DNA from: JANLUX01 sp031363705
GTDB taxonomy: Bacteria > Bacteroidota > Bacteroidia > AKYH767-A > OLB10
Direction: 5' to 3'
Assembly (NCBI GenBank): GCA_031363705.1
Contig: JANLUX010000304.1
Location: forward strand, 1 to 6,206
DNA: 6,206 bases
Shown: positions 5,890-6,206 of the stretch, one piece after another
How positions within the stretch are numbered: position 1 is the first letter of the stretch
How the letters are laid out: each line of letters starts with the position of its first letter
Made by a program: the position numbers and the translations under genes
The notes under the pieces: generated by a model
The model's input: the letters and a program-made list of their open reading frames with translations, nothing else
Told to the model about the DNA's origin: nothing
Databases searched by the model: none

Positions 5890-6206
5890 TCAATTACCTG
5901 AATAAATGACCTTGATACTCTGTTTATAATTACCTGCAATAAACTCAAGTACATACATACCTGTAGAAAGATTTGCTTTAGAAAGATTGAGTGTAGCAAT
6001 GTGATTTCCTGATGGGGTTATTTTTTCAGGGTTATTAATAACTGTGATCTGATTACCAAGCACTGAATACAGCTTTAAAGATACCGGAGCGGGTTCAGTC
6101 AAACTATACTGAATGGTGACATTGCTGCTGGTAACTGTAGGATAAGCTGACACGATGGGAGTGTGAGAAGGAAGCACTTCGGGTATGCCTACCGTTAGAA
6201 AATGAG
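5890..6206 (-). CDS. C-terminal end of a type IX secretion cargo protein (T9SS sorting domain), partial
   Basis: The frame is open from the window edge (6206) to the TGA at 5890-5892, so only about 104 C-terminal residues are visible. The GTG at 6177 is an internal Val, not a start: in-frame sense codons run upstream of it to the edge. The visible part is a T9SS type A sorting domain. It has a 'VSAYPTVTSSNVTIQYSL' segment (a variant of the usual YPNP motif), VSLKLYSVLGNQI, then LSTGMYVLEF and the final strand KQSIKVIYSGN. Such domains direct export across the outer membrane by the Por/Gld machinery and are removed on the way. The cargo domain lies beyond the window, so function is unknown. 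A terminator follows 24 bases downstream, which makes it the last gene of its transcript. Confidence 0.9.
   Translation of the reverse strand, partial: HFLTVGIPEVLPSHTPIVSAYPTVTSSNVTIQYSLTEPAPVSLKLYSVLGNQITVINNPEKITPSGNHIATLNLSKANLSTGMYVLEFIAGNYKQSIKVIYSGN

Noticed and set aside
6175..6177. GTG as start of a small 95-residue protein
   Set aside because: In-frame sense codons continue to the window edge, and a sorting domain alone is not expected as a free protein.

Overview
This window comes from the chromosome of a low-GC, AT-rich bacterium, most likely a member of the Bacteroidota in the Chitinophagales/Sphingobacteriia/Flavobacteriia range. The evidence is a type IX secretion (T9SS) C-terminal sorting domain at the right edge, a DUF2490 outer-membrane protein, signal peptides ending in 'SQ', a Bacteroidota-like TAnnTTTG promoter candidate and mostly absent Shine-Dalgarno sequences. 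The species assignment is inference.

The left half (1-3328, + strand) is a tightly packed run of four genes with gaps of 6, 10 and 9 bases. They are the 3' part of a sigma-54-dependent (NtrC-type) activator, a REC-PAS-histidine kinase hybrid, a stand-alone receiver-domain response regulator, and a secreted protein. I recognise the secreted protein, by motif comparison from memory, as a homologue of LipL32, the major surface lipoprotein of pathogenic Leptospira. The likely logic is a signalling cassette in which the kinase phosphorylates one or more receivers, the sigma-54 activator drives target promoters, and a LipL32-like envelope protein is co-expressed with the regulators. The LipL32 homologue is the most notable item in the window.

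The right half (3333-5788, - strand) is a second compact operon converging on the first with only 4 bases between the stop codons. In transcription order it encodes a small lipoprotein with a carboxypeptidase-regulatory-like beta-sandwich, a VTC-domain (TTM superfamily, polyphosphate-polymerase-like) protein starting with TTG, a DUF4956 integral membrane protein, and a DUF2490 outer-membrane beta-barrel. The last three overlap one another. This looks like an envelope-spanning module: cytoplasmic TTM enzyme, inner-membrane partner, outer-membrane barrel, plus a lipoprotein. Its substrate and product cannot be read from the sequence.

At the right edge (5890-6206, - strand) is the C-terminal end of a T9SS cargo protein whose body lies outside the window. 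It is followed by a strong hairpin terminator (5838-5865) that separates it from the VTC operon. A possible promoter for that operon overlaps the downstream tail of this terminator. No RNA genes, insertion sequences, CRISPR arrays or long repeats were seen. There is no gene-free stretch longer than about 100 bases.
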